Assembly: GCA_026397575.1 (NCBI GenBank) | Contig: JAPLUP010000578.1 | Span: 1 to 5,512 of the forward strand | DNA length: 5,512 bases | Reading direction: 5' to 3' | Origin: Candidatus Zixiibacteriota bacterium | GTDB taxonomy: Bacteria > Zixibacteria > MSB-5A5 > CAIYYT01 | Part shown: positions 1 to 5,512 of the stretch, in pieces | How positions within the stretch are numbered: position 1 is the stretch's first letter | Layout: every line of letters starts with the position of its first letter | Position numbers and translations under genes: made by a program | The notes under the pieces: generated by a model | What the model saw: the letters and a program-made list of their open reading frames with translations, nothing else | Databases searched by the model: none | Told to the model about the DNA's origin: nothing

Positions 1-430
1 AAGCATCCACAAAGGTAAACACCTCGCGGATTATCCCCGATACCTTGAGCGACTCTCGCACCCGATTGTACAAACCCGCTAACCGCTCCGTACCGATCCG
101 AATCCGCAAGCGACTGAAATAACTAAAGTCCGGTGTCCGCGTCTTCAACTCAAAACCACAAAAATACTTCCCCGCCAAATTCTCCTGCAGAAACCGCTCC
201 AACTCCCGATCACTCAAATCCTCCAAAAACTGCAACAGCAAACAGCGAAACCCTTGCTCAACCGGATAGCCACTCCGACCCAGCTCCGAGTACAACTTCC
301 CCAACGGCCCCGTCAACTCCCCAAAATCCAATATCCCCAACATCCGACGATATTCCTGCTCGGTACTCACCAACTCTGCAACCGACGTCTCCATCAAGCT
401 CATCTGTCTTTCCATTTCCCCTAAACTCAT
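1..430 (-). CDS. IS5-family transposase, N-terminal part (cut by window edge)
   Basis: Read on the minus strand from an ATG at 430, this frame stays open for 143 codons to the left edge, so only the N-terminus is seen. The core around residues 62-106 (LLLQFLEDLSDRELERFL, then ENLAGKYFCGF and TPDFSYFSRLR) matches the DUF772 N-terminal DNA-binding region of IS5-type DDE transposases. The last residues, REVFTFVDA, fit the strand bearing the first catalytic Asp (FVDAT/S in the family). An in-frame TGA lies just upstream of 430. A GGGAGG sits directly against that ATG, which is too close for a good ribosome site, so the ATG at 415 or 403 may be the real start. Leucine codons are mostly TTG and the coding strand is G-rich, unlike the neighbouring genes, which fits a transferred element. 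The missing C-terminus cannot be judged, so whether the gene is intact is unknown. The family call is from recognised motifs, not a search. Confidence 0.85.
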   Translation of the reverse strand, partial: MSLGEMERQMSLMETSVAELVSTEQEYRRMLGILDFGELTGPLGKLYSELGRSGYPVEQGFRCLLLQFLEDLSDRELERFLQENLAGKYFCGFELKTRTPDFSYFSRLRIRIGTERLAGLYNRVRESLKVSGIIREVFTFVDA

Positions 431-467
431 CCTCCCAACTAAAACCCTTCATTTTTCAACAGACTAA
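1..467 (-). mobile_element. One end of an IS5-type insertion sequence
   Basis: The transposase start lies close to an AT-rich tract reading TCTGTTGAAAAAT on the minus strand (451-463). It resembles the CTGTTGAAAAA ends that I recall from many IS5/IS1182-type elements. The base quartet CTAA at 464-467 fits the YTAR target preference known for the IS5 subgroup and could be the target duplication. This would put the element boundary at about 463/464. The other end lies outside the window, so neither the inverted repeat nor the duplication can be confirmed. The boundary is an inference. Confidence 0.55.
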
Positions 468-470
468 TCG

Positions 471-567
471 GGTGCATGGCGTACATCTCGTGGACCATGA
501 AATAGCCAATTTGGGCAGGTGCACGAGACGTACACCTGCCACAATGGTGTTATGCACCAGCCACGAG
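471..567. repeat. Nested inverted repeats, non-coding
   Basis: Several overlapping inverted repeats lie in about 100 bases. GTACATCTCGTG (481-492) pairs with CACGAGACGTAC (522-533) at 11 of 12 positions, and the one mismatch becomes a G-U wobble in minus-strand RNA. GGCAGGTG (514-521) pairs exactly with CACCTGCC (533-540) around an 11-base loop. GGTGCAT (471-477) pairs with ATGCACC (552-558). CTCGTGG (487-493) can also pair with CCACGAG (561-567). The first two helices share base 533 and compete, so the tract has alternative folds. It lacks a plausible gene, lies between an IS end and the mrp leader, and may be a dispersed palindromic (REP-like) element. No T-tract follows the hairpin, so a terminator is less likely. 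Confidence 0.6.
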
Positions 568-607
568 CCTCCTTTCTTTCTTGATAAACAACCGCCCGAG
601 AATCGAA

Positions 608-653
608 TTACTGTTTGCGAGAACAGGCCTCGTATAAGTATATTTGCGAGAGG
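608..653 (+). promoter_or_regulatory. Possible mrp-nfu promoter and ribosome binding site
   Basis: TATAAG (633-638) is a reasonable -10 element. TTACTG (608-613) is a poor -35 with a long 19-base spacer. The predicted transcript would start near 645, giving a very short leader before GAGAGG (648-653), which sits 9 bases ahead of the mrp ATG. The nine-base direct repeat TTTGCGAGA occurs at 614-622 and 643-651 and brackets the -10. The ribosome site is well supported; the promoter is weak and tentative. Confidence 0.3.
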
Positions 654-662
654 AATGGAATT

Positions 663-1835
663 ATGGCAATAGCAGATAGTTACAACCCACAGAAAAAGAC
701 CCACGACCAGTTTGTCCGTCCGGGATTGGCCAAGATCACAAATATCATAGCCATCGCTTCCGGTAAAGGTGGAGTTGGTAAGTCCACTCTGTCGGTCAAT
801 CTGGCAATGGCGCTCAAACGCGAGGGGGCGAAAGTCGGTCTGATGGATGCCGACATTTATGGTCCCAGTCAGCCGGGAATGCTCGGGGCAAAGAACGAAC
901 AACCGGAGATTAGTGACAACGCGCTGAAGCCCTTGGTGCGTCACGGCATTACCTTCATGTCGATGGGGTTGTTGCTCTCCGACGACAGCCCGGTGGTCTG
1001 GCGCGCGCCGATGGCGATGAAGATCATCCAACAGTTTATTGACAATGTTGATTGGGGCGAGCTGGATTACTTGCTGATTGACCTGCCACCCGGCACCGGT
1101 GACGTGCAACTAACTCTGGCACAGCAGGCATCCCTGACCGGCGCCGTGATTGTCACGACACCGCAGGATGTCGCACTAAGTGTCGCTCGCAAGGGACTCA
1201 AGATGTTTCAGCAGGTTAACGTGCCGATTCTCGGAATCGTCGAGAATATGAGTGGGTTCGTCTGCAAGCACTGCGGCAAAACCTCGGAAATCTTCCGTGT
1301 CGGCGGTGGCCGCAAGATGGCGTTGGAGTTTGGTGTGCCTTTTCTGGGGGCGATACCGCTTGACCCTGAGATTGTCATGAGCGGCGATAATGGCCAACCG
1401 ATAATGGAAAACGGCAGCAATTCGCCGGCAGCACAGGCCGTCGTCAGCATTGCTCGGAAACTACAACAATATGCGGCTGCGGAGCATAGCCGAACCAGCG
1501 CCATTGAACCGCAACAAGTCGAAATATTGGCCAACGGCGACTTATCGATACTCTGGCCGGACGGTCATCAGGGCGCACACAAGGCCTACTCGCTGCGTAT
1601 CAAATGCCCCTGTGCGCAGTGTGTTGATGAGGATTCAGGTCAGCGAACCATCGATCCAAAACGCGTGCCGCTGGGTATAACGATCGAAGCGTTCGATATT
1701 GTCGGACGCTATGCATTGGGGCTAAAATTCTCGGACGGTCATTCCACTGGGCTGTATGCGTTCACTTATCTCCGCGAGATGTGTGAATGTGAAGGCTGCC
1801 GCAGTGGAAACCAGAAGGGGTCTTTCTCTGTTTAA
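663..1835 (+). CDS. mrp: Mrp/ApbC-type Fe-S cluster carrier ATPase fused to DUF971
   Basis: A 390-residue cytoplasmic P-loop ATPase of the Mrp/NBP35 (SIMIBI) class, which binds a [4Fe-4S] cluster at a dimer interface and passes it to apo-proteins. The deviant Walker A motif GKGGVGKST is at residues 34-42, followed by [12 protein letters not shown] (61-72), switch region [11 protein letters not shown] (137-147) and the cluster-binding CKHC (Cys201, Cys204). After a linker, residues about 285-379 form a DUF971 (GBBH-like) domain with CPCAQC (315-320) and CECEGC (374-379). All eight cysteines fall in these three motifs. The DUF59/MIP18 domain found N-terminally in many Mrp proteins and in HCF101 is absent, as the Mrp core starts at about residue 24. 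The frame is open back to a TTG at 615, but the ATG at 663 is chosen because GAGAGG lies 9 bases upstream and homologues begin shortly before the P-loop. nfu follows 18 bases downstream, probably in the same operon. Functional call is firm; the target proteins are unknown. Confidence 0.95.
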   Translation: MAIADSYNPQKKTHDQFVRPGLAKITNIIAIASGKGGVGKSTLSVNLAMALKREGAKVGLMDADIYGPSQPGMLGAKNEQPEISDNALKPLVRHGITFMSMGLLLSDDSPVVWRAPMAMKIIQQFIDNVDWGELDYLLIDLPPGTGDVQLTLAQQASLTGAVIVTTPQDVALSVARKGLKMFQQVNVPILGIVENMSGFVCKHCGKTSEIFRVGGGRKMALEFGVPFLGAIPLDPEIVMSGDNGQPIMENGSNSPAAQAVVSIARKLQQYAAAEHSRTSAIEPQQVEILANGDLSILWPDGHQGAHKAYSLRIKCPCAQCVDEDSGQRTIDPKRVPLGITIEAFDIVGRYALGLKFSDGHSTGLYAFTYLREMCECEGCRSGNQKGSFSV

Positions 1836-1853
1836 TATGTCAGGAGGAGAGAA

Positions 1854-2441
1854 ATGAACGATCAGGAAATCAAGATCACGGCGCAACCGCTACTCAACCC
1901 GGAGGTCTGCATTTTCACCGTCGACCTGCCGGTGTTGCCGAGCGGATCGTTTAACTGTAAAAGTGCTGAGATGGCCAAGGGTTCACCGCTGCTGGAGGCG
2001 CTTTTTGCCACCGGTAGTGTCCGCGAAATTTTCGTAACCGGCTCCAGCCTGACTATCGCCAAATCCTCGCCGGAACCGTGGGGGGTGCTTGGCAAGCAGA
2101 TTGGCGAGGTGATTCGTGAGACATTCAAATCGGGGCAGCCGCTGATGGCTACCGACTTGAAAAAGCCAAGTTTGTCCGATGATCAGATTCGCAGTGCGCT
2201 TCAAGAGTTGTTTGAGAGCGAAATCAATCCAGCGCTCTCCGCACATGGCGGTTTTGTAGAGCTTATTGATGTCAAGAATTCATCCGTCTATTTGCGCATG
2301 GCAGGCGGATGCCAAGGGTGCGGCGCGGCGAGTATTACGCTCAAGCATGGAATCGAGCGGGCGATCTTAGACCGTGTTCCGGAAGTCGCCGAAGTGGTTG
2401 ACGTCACCGACCACACATCAGGCGCCAATCCATTCTATTAG
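1854..2441 (+). CDS. nfu: Nfu-type Fe-S cluster scaffold/carrier protein
   Basis: A 195-residue protein with two domains. Residues about 10-95 resemble the Nfu_N domain, with the typical SPLLEALFATGSVREIFVTG stretch (44-63) and the following TIAKSS. Residues about 110-190 are the NifU C-terminal domain, with the HGG turn (131-133) and the GGCQGCGAA loop holding the cluster-binding Cys153 and Cys156. In this family two subunits share one [4Fe-4S] cluster through the CxxC pair and deliver it to client enzymes. Two further cysteines (19, 35) lie outside known motifs. The start is set by a consensus AGGAGG at 1842-1847, six bases ahead of the ATG. The gene is 18 bases after mrp and on the same strand, so the two are very likely cotranscribed and work in one transfer pathway. 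Domain order resembles mitochondrial NFU1 and many bacterial Nfu proteins rather than E. coli NfuA, whose N-terminal domain is A-type-like. No terminator is visible after its stop. Confidence 0.94.
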   Translation: MNDQEIKITAQPLLNPEVCIFTVDLPVLPSGSFNCKSAEMAKGSPLLEALFATGSVREIFVTGSSLTIAKSSPEPWGVLGKQIGEVIRETFKSGQPLMATDLKKPSLSDDQIRSALQELFESEINPALSAHGGFVELIDVKNSSVYLRMAGGCQGCGAASITLKHGIERAILDRVPEVAEVVDVTDHTSGANPFY

Positions 2442-2457
2442 ATAAAGACAGCGAAAG

Positions 2458-3732
2458 CTATGGACTCAACCACTTAGGTAAACGCCGGAATATGTGGCTG
2501 TAGCAATCACTGCACTCATCCATCAGCTCCAAGGTTGAATCTGAGATGCTAGTGATTCGCATTGGAATGAAATCTCCTATCTGAACCACATCGTACGTGA
2601 AATTTCCTCTGGTTCGCGTGAATACACGAAAGGTCGATTCGAGAAATGTGGTGTCATTGCGTTCTTCAATAAATGACCAGTCTCTGTTGAAGTATAGAGT
2701 TCTGGTGTAACCTTCTGTTTCAGGGGTGATTGTCCGGCCGACAAAACCGCCCTGGCTTTGCACCCATTCCCAGATGTCAGTCAGTTTTCCAACGACGCCA
2801 GTATCGGGTGCTAATTCTTGTGAGTGAATCAGTACATACAGTGTGCGCACAAGCTTATCAGGTGCTGGAGTCACTGACAGAGTGATAATACTATCGTACA
2901 CTGACTGAGGTAGTCGATAGATGAGATTAGAAAGCTCCGTCGTCGAATTGGCCAAGTAAAAGGTCGGCTCCCAGAGTCCGGCAAACGACTCCGCTTCCTT
3001 TTGCGAAAACCCCTGTGCTTTCATGTCAGCCAGATAGCTGAATGCCGGTTCTTCTCCCAGCAGCGCATCCTTTGTCTGCTGGGGATCAAGTTGATCCCAA
3101 TGTGCGAAATAGGCCTGCGGAAGCGGACCGTAGGTATTTTCCATCCTGACAACCAGATTGACATTGTAAACGGTGAAATTGCCCTGATTTGTCACATGCG
3201 CCGTCAGACTGTCGAGATCATACGATGCGGCAATCCGGTTCCGGAATTGCACAGCGCCTTCATAAAACAGAAAGCGCGAAAGCCAGCCATTGTATTCAAG
3301 AATATCGGCGTCAACATTATTCAGCGCCGGAATGATGTGCTCCAACGGCTCGTAGTCATGACCAGAGAGAGGTTTGTTGATCACAGAGCTGTTGCCGAAA
3401 GTAACGTTTCTCCACTCGACAGTGCGCTGACCCATATCAGCAGGTGGATAGGTGTCCGATGGCCCACCGGTCGCAAATGTCGCTTTGGCTGTGAAGGGAG
3501 TTTTGTTGCGAGAATGAACGTAGATCACAGGCAGTTTTACCAACCGACTCACTTCAGGTCGCGAAGTCAGAAAGTACGAAGAATCCGCAGCACAGCCAAC
3601 CAGCACACCCCACTCGCGTACCTCGAAGTCCTTCTGATTGTCTGAGTCGGTTCCGCTATCGGAGCACCTTACCAAACAGACCGCAGCAACCAATAGCGCT
3701 GTCATGATCATTAGAACTCTGATAATCTTCAT
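2458..3732 (-). CDS. Putative secreted lipoprotein of unknown function
   Basis: I do not recognise a characterised family. The 424-residue product begins with a clear export signal: Lys2 and Arg5, a hydrophobic run MIMTALLVAAVCLV (8-21), then Cys23 followed by Ser. LVRC is an imperfect lipobox because Arg replaces the usual small residue at -1. Cys19 (AAVC) is an alternative, and ordinary signal peptidase cleavage is possible. A polar linker (24-35, SDSGTDSDNQKD) precedes the folded part. That part opens with FEVREWGVLVGC (36-47) and PVIYVHS (68-74), then an Asn/aromatic-rich region suggesting beta structure. The C-terminal 85 residues include YTRTLYFNRDWSFIEERND (342-360) and end in a CSDC pair (407-410). 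The start is supported by GGAGG six bases upstream (3739-3743 on the complement). It is a lone gene, convergent with nfu (16 bases between stops) and divergent from glnA. Base composition is visibly more AT-rich toward its 3' end than the flanking genes. Location is probably the periplasm or outer membrane; function unknown. Confidence 0.85.
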   Translation of the reverse strand: MKIIRVLMIMTALLVAAVCLVRCSDSGTDSDNQKDFEVREWGVLVGCAADSSYFLTSRPEVSRLVKLPVIYVHSRNKTPFTAKATFATGGPSDTYPPADMGQRTVEWRNVTFGNSSVINKPLSGHDYEPLEHIIPALNNVDADILEYNGWLSRFLFYEGAVQFRNRIAASYDLDSLTAHVTNQGNFTVYNVNLVVRMENTYGPLPQAYFAHWDQLDPQQTKDALLGEEPAFSYLADMKAQGFSQKEAESFAGLWEPTFYLANSTTELSNLIYRLPQSVYDSIITLSVTPAPDKLVRTLYVLIHSQELAPDTGVVGKLTDIWEWVQSQGGFVGRTITPETEGYTRTLYFNRDWSFIEERNDTTFLESTFRVFTRTRGNFTYDVVQIGDFIPMRITSISDSTLELMDECSDCYSHIFRRLPKWLSP

Positions 3733-4057
3733 GAGTAACCTCCGAAAAATGATGATTCACTTGCCTTGACCTGAGTCGTCTCGGGATAGCCCTCACCCTT
3801 TCTCGTAATCTACTGACGTTTGAGTCTCAAAGGCGTTGAAAACAAATGCGCGACGGGAATATGATGACCGTCGATCTTGCCAAGAACTCGCTCAATCTCC
3901 GTTCGGGAAGGAATATCCACATCGGATTCGGAGTAGCGTTTTGACGGACGGGGGTGCCCGCAGGTGCTCTAGTATTGCCTTCGCACCATATTCGACCAAA
4001 AAGGTCCATCGTCTGGCGAATTTCGGTCAAATTTGCCGGTGTTGAATACGTAATTGG
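3733..4057. other. Divergent intergenic region, no convincing gene
   Basis: This stretch separates the lipoprotein and glnA starts. Small open frames on both strands (minus 3827-4075, plus 3836-4045, plus 3846-3944) lack ribosome sites and recognisable motifs, so I do not call them genes. On the lipoprotein side, a weak promoter can be proposed on the minus strand: TTGAGA (complement of 3825-3830), 17 bases, then TACGAG (complement of 3802-3807), with a poor -10. The -35 lies inside the odd palindrome TTTGAGTCTCAAA (3819-3831). Around 3977-4021 a small nested pairing TTCGC...GCGAA enclosing GACC/GGTC is possible but weak. Nothing else stands out. Confidence 0.5.
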
Positions 4058-4066
4058 TGATATATT
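4058..4066 (+). promoter_or_regulatory. Probable extended -10 promoter of glnA
   Basis: TGATATATT matches an extended -10 (TGn followed by TATATT, close to TATAAT). No good -35 lies 17 bases upstream, which extended -10 promoters tolerate. Transcription would begin near 4073, giving a leader of about 57 bases before glnA. The overlapping TTGG...TTGC resembles a sigma-54 -24/-12 site, but the spacing between GG and GC is 9 rather than 10 bases, so sigma-70-type control is preferred. Confidence 0.4.
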
Positions 4067-4094
4067 GCGCATCACGGATGAAGGCGTCAGGAAA

Positions 4095-4112
4095 GTTAGA
4101 ACCGGTTCTTAC
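4095..4112. promoter_or_regulatory. Palindrome in the glnA leader, candidate operator
   Basis: AGAACCGGTTCT (4098-4109) is a perfect 12-base palindrome. With one mismatched position on each side it extends to GTTAGAACCGGTTCTTAC, so 16 of 18 bases are symmetric. It lies downstream of the proposed -10 and ends five bases before the ribosome site. A bound dimer there would block transcription, or an RNA hairpin could affect translation. It does not match the GlnR (TGTnAn7TnACA) site. The regulator is unknown. Confidence 0.4.
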
Positions 4113-4129
4113 GCAAGAGGAGAGGTGAA

Positions 4130-5464
4130 ATGACCTACACTGCAGAGCAAGTTCGGGAGTTGATCGACCGCGAAGGCGTCAAGTACATTCGGTTGTACTT
4201 CACGGACATTCTCGGTCAATTGAAAGGTATGTCTGTGACCAGATCGGAATTTGACGAAGTACTGGTGAACGGACAAGGATTCGACGGCTCATCTATCGAG
4301 GGATTTGTCCGTATCGAAGAATCCGACCTCAATGCCCGGCCTGACCTGCAGACCTTCCGCATTTTCCCCTGGGAAATCGCCGGCGAACGGGTGGCGATGA
4401 TGTTCTGTGATATCACCACACCTCACGGCGAACCGTACGAGGGGGATCCCCGGTATGTGCTCAAGAAAGTGCTGAAGAAGGCCGCCGATCTGGGCTATAC
4501 CTATTACGTCGGCCCCGAGCTCGAGTACTTCTATTTCAAACAAAATGGTCAGGGAAGCACCCCCGAATTCGTAGATCGAGCTGGGTATTTCGATTACGGC
4601 ACCATCGATTTGGGTGCCCGAGTTCGCAAGAAAACCGTTGTGGCGCTTGAATCCATAGGAGTTCAGGTCGAGTGCTCGCATCATGAAGTGGCGCCGTCGC
4701 AGCACGAAATCGATCTCAAATATCAGAAGGCGCTCAAGATGGCCGATTTTGCCATGATCTACCGTCTGATCGTCAAAGAGGTCGCGCTCGAGAATGGCAT
4801 TTATGCCACTTTTATGCCCAAGCCGATCTTTGGCGAAAATGGTTCCGGCATGCACTGTCACCAGTCGCTGTTTCAAGGTGATTCCAACGCGTTTTTCCAA
4901 AAAGATGACCAATATAATCTCTCGGATACGGGAAAGGCTTACATTGCCGGACTGATGAAGCATGTGAAGGAACTGACTCTGGTTACCAACCAGTGGGTAA
5001 ACTCTTACAAGCGTTTGGTACCCGGATATGAAGCCCCTTGCTACATTTCCTGGGGACAACGCAATCGCTCGTCGCTGATCCGCATTCCGATGTATCGCCC
5101 GGGCAAAGAAAAAGCCACTCGTATTGAACTGCGATCACCCGATCCGGCCTGTAACCCCTATTTGGCATTTGCTCTGATGCTGGCAGCAGGGCTGGAAGGC
5201 ATCGAGAAGAACTACCCGTTGGTGCCCCCAGTCGAAGACAATATCTTCGAGATGAACGCCACTGAACGTAAGCGCCGCAAAATCGATTCACTGCCGGATT
5301 CACTTGAGAATGCAATTCGAGCTTTCGAGAAATCAGACTTGGTACTGGAAACGCTCGGCGAGCACATTTTTAACAGTCTGATCGCCACCAAGCTAACAGA
5401 ATGGGACCGCTACCGGATTCACGTCTCACACTTCGAGCTTACGCATTACTATCCCTGGCTCTGA
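4130..5464 (+). CDS. glnA: Glutamine synthetase, type I-alpha
   Basis: A 444-residue cytoplasmic enzyme that makes glutamine from glutamate, ammonia and ATP, acting as a double hexameric ring. The N-terminal beta-grasp domain (about 14-98) carries the signature FDGSSIEGFVRIEESD (51-66). The catalytic domain follows, with metal and substrate residues visible in GPELEYF (Glu130, Glu132), HHEVAPSQHE (184-193), the ATP-site motif KPIFGENGSGMHCHQSL (231-247, His242), NSYKRLVPGYEAP (291-303, with flap residue Glu301) and RIELRSPDP (331-339). Length equals that of Bacillus subtilis GlnA. The C-terminal region (370-400) lacks the Tyr-containing adenylylation loop of the beta type, and Arg61 matches B. 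subtilis Arg62, which is needed for glutamine feedback inhibition. The alpha type and direct feedback control are therefore likely; that control is inferred from the family. The start is supported by AGGAGAGG at 4118-4125. The gene appears monocistronic, ending with a hairpin; no glnB or amtB is in view. Confidence 0.97.
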   Translation: MTYTAEQVRELIDREGVKYIRLYFTDILGQLKGMSVTRSEFDEVLVNGQGFDGSSIEGFVRIEESDLNARPDLQTFRIFPWEIAGERVAMMFCDITTPHGEPYEGDPRYVLKKVLKKAADLGYTYYVGPELEYFYFKQNGQGSTPEFVDRAGYFDYGTIDLGARVRKKTVVALESIGVQVECSHHEVAPSQHEIDLKYQKALKMADFAMIYRLIVKEVALENGIYATFMPKPIFGENGSGMHCHQSLFQGDSNAFFQKDDQYNLSDTGKAYIAGLMKHVKELTLVTNQWVNSYKRLVPGYEAPCYISWGQRNRSSLIRIPMYRPGKEKATRIELRSPDPACNPYLAFALMLAAGLEGIEKNYPLVPPVEDNIFEMNATERKRRKIDSLPDSLENAIRAFEKSDLVLETLGEHIFNSLIATKLTEWDRYRIHVSHFELTHYYPWL

Positions 5465-5491
5465 TGATAGACAGTACCGGCCAAAGAATAA

Positions 5492-5512
5492 GGGCGCGAC
5501 AATCGCGCCCCT
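5492..5512 (+). terminator. Probable glnA transcription terminator hairpin (cut by edge)
   Basis: GGGCGCGA (5492-5499) and TCGCGCCC (5503-5510) form a perfect eight-base, GC-rich stem around a three-base CAA loop, 27 bases after the glnA stop. The window ends two bases later (CT), so the T-tract needed for a classical intrinsic terminator cannot be seen. Position and stem strength make this the best reading. Confidence 0.7.

Noticed and set aside
514..540. Intrinsic terminator for the IS or an upstream gene
   Set aside because: The hairpin has no following T-tract on either strand and no gene reads into it from the left.
133..672. Ser/Thr/Pro-rich 179-residue plus-strand frame
   Set aside because: It is antisense to the transposase, crosses the IS boundary and overlaps the mrp start; its composition is explained by the C-rich complement of a G-rich gene.
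456..1109. Long minus-strand frame over the repeat region and mrp
   Set aside because: It runs antisense to the conserved P-loop region of mrp, with no recognisable motif.
3846..3944. 32-codon plus-strand frame ending GFGVAF
   Set aside because: The ending resembles an outer-membrane barrel terminus, but the frame is too short and lacks a ribosome site.
4054..4068. Sigma-54-like -24/-12 site ahead of glnA
   Set aside because: GG and GC elements are 9 bases apart instead of 10, and the TGGCAC half is degenerate; the extended -10 reading fits better.
3827..4075. 82-residue minus-strand and 69-residue plus-strand frames upstream of glnA
   Set aside because: The minus frame has no Shine-Dalgarno, neither frame shows a recognisable motif, and the two overlap each other; the minus frame also covers the proposed glnA promoter.
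4289..5059. 256-residue minus-strand frame inside glnA
   Set aside because: It is a shadow of the strongly conserved glutamine synthetase coding strand.

Overview
This is a bacterial chromosomal window of moderate, roughly 50% GC. It carries three recognisable genes, one unrecognised surface-protein gene and the edge of an insertion sequence. There is no rRNA or other taxonomic marker. A Mrp ATPase fused to DUF971, an Nfu_N-type Nfu protein, a non-adenylylated class I-alpha glutamine synthetase and a large orphan lipoprotein together suggest an uncultured lineage, perhaps in the Fibrobacteres-Chlorobi-Bacteroidetes/Zixibacteria area. That placement is a low-confidence impression, not something the sequence proves.

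Left part (1-662). The minus strand from 430 to the left edge encodes the N-terminal 143 residues of an IS5-type transposase, cut off by the window just after its first probable catalytic Asp. The element seems to end near 450-467. It abuts a 100-base non-coding tract of nested inverted repeats (471-567). The mrp promoter and leader region follows.

Centre-left (663-2441). Two plus-strand genes 18 bases apart form an apparent Fe-S cluster operon. The first is a Mrp/ApbC P-loop ATPase with a C-terminal DUF971 domain, resembling plastid HCF101 without its DUF59 domain. The second is an Nfu-type scaffold/carrier. Both carry CxxC cluster-binding motifs, so the pair probably stores and hands over [4Fe-4S] clusters to apo-enzymes.

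Centre-right (2458-3732). A minus-strand gene converges on nfu with only 16 bases between stops. It encodes a 424-residue putative lipoprotein of unknown function.

Right part (3733-5512). A 397-base divergent intergenic region ends in an extended -10 promoter, a near-perfect palindrome and a strong ribosome binding site ahead of glnA (class I-alpha glutamine synthetase, central nitrogen assimilation). glnA ends in three tandem stop codons followed by a GC-rich hairpin that looks like its terminator, truncated by the window edge. I see no CRISPR array, tRNA, phage gene or obvious defence system. The least explained parts are the nested repeat beside the IS, the orphan lipoprotein and the glnA leader palindrome.
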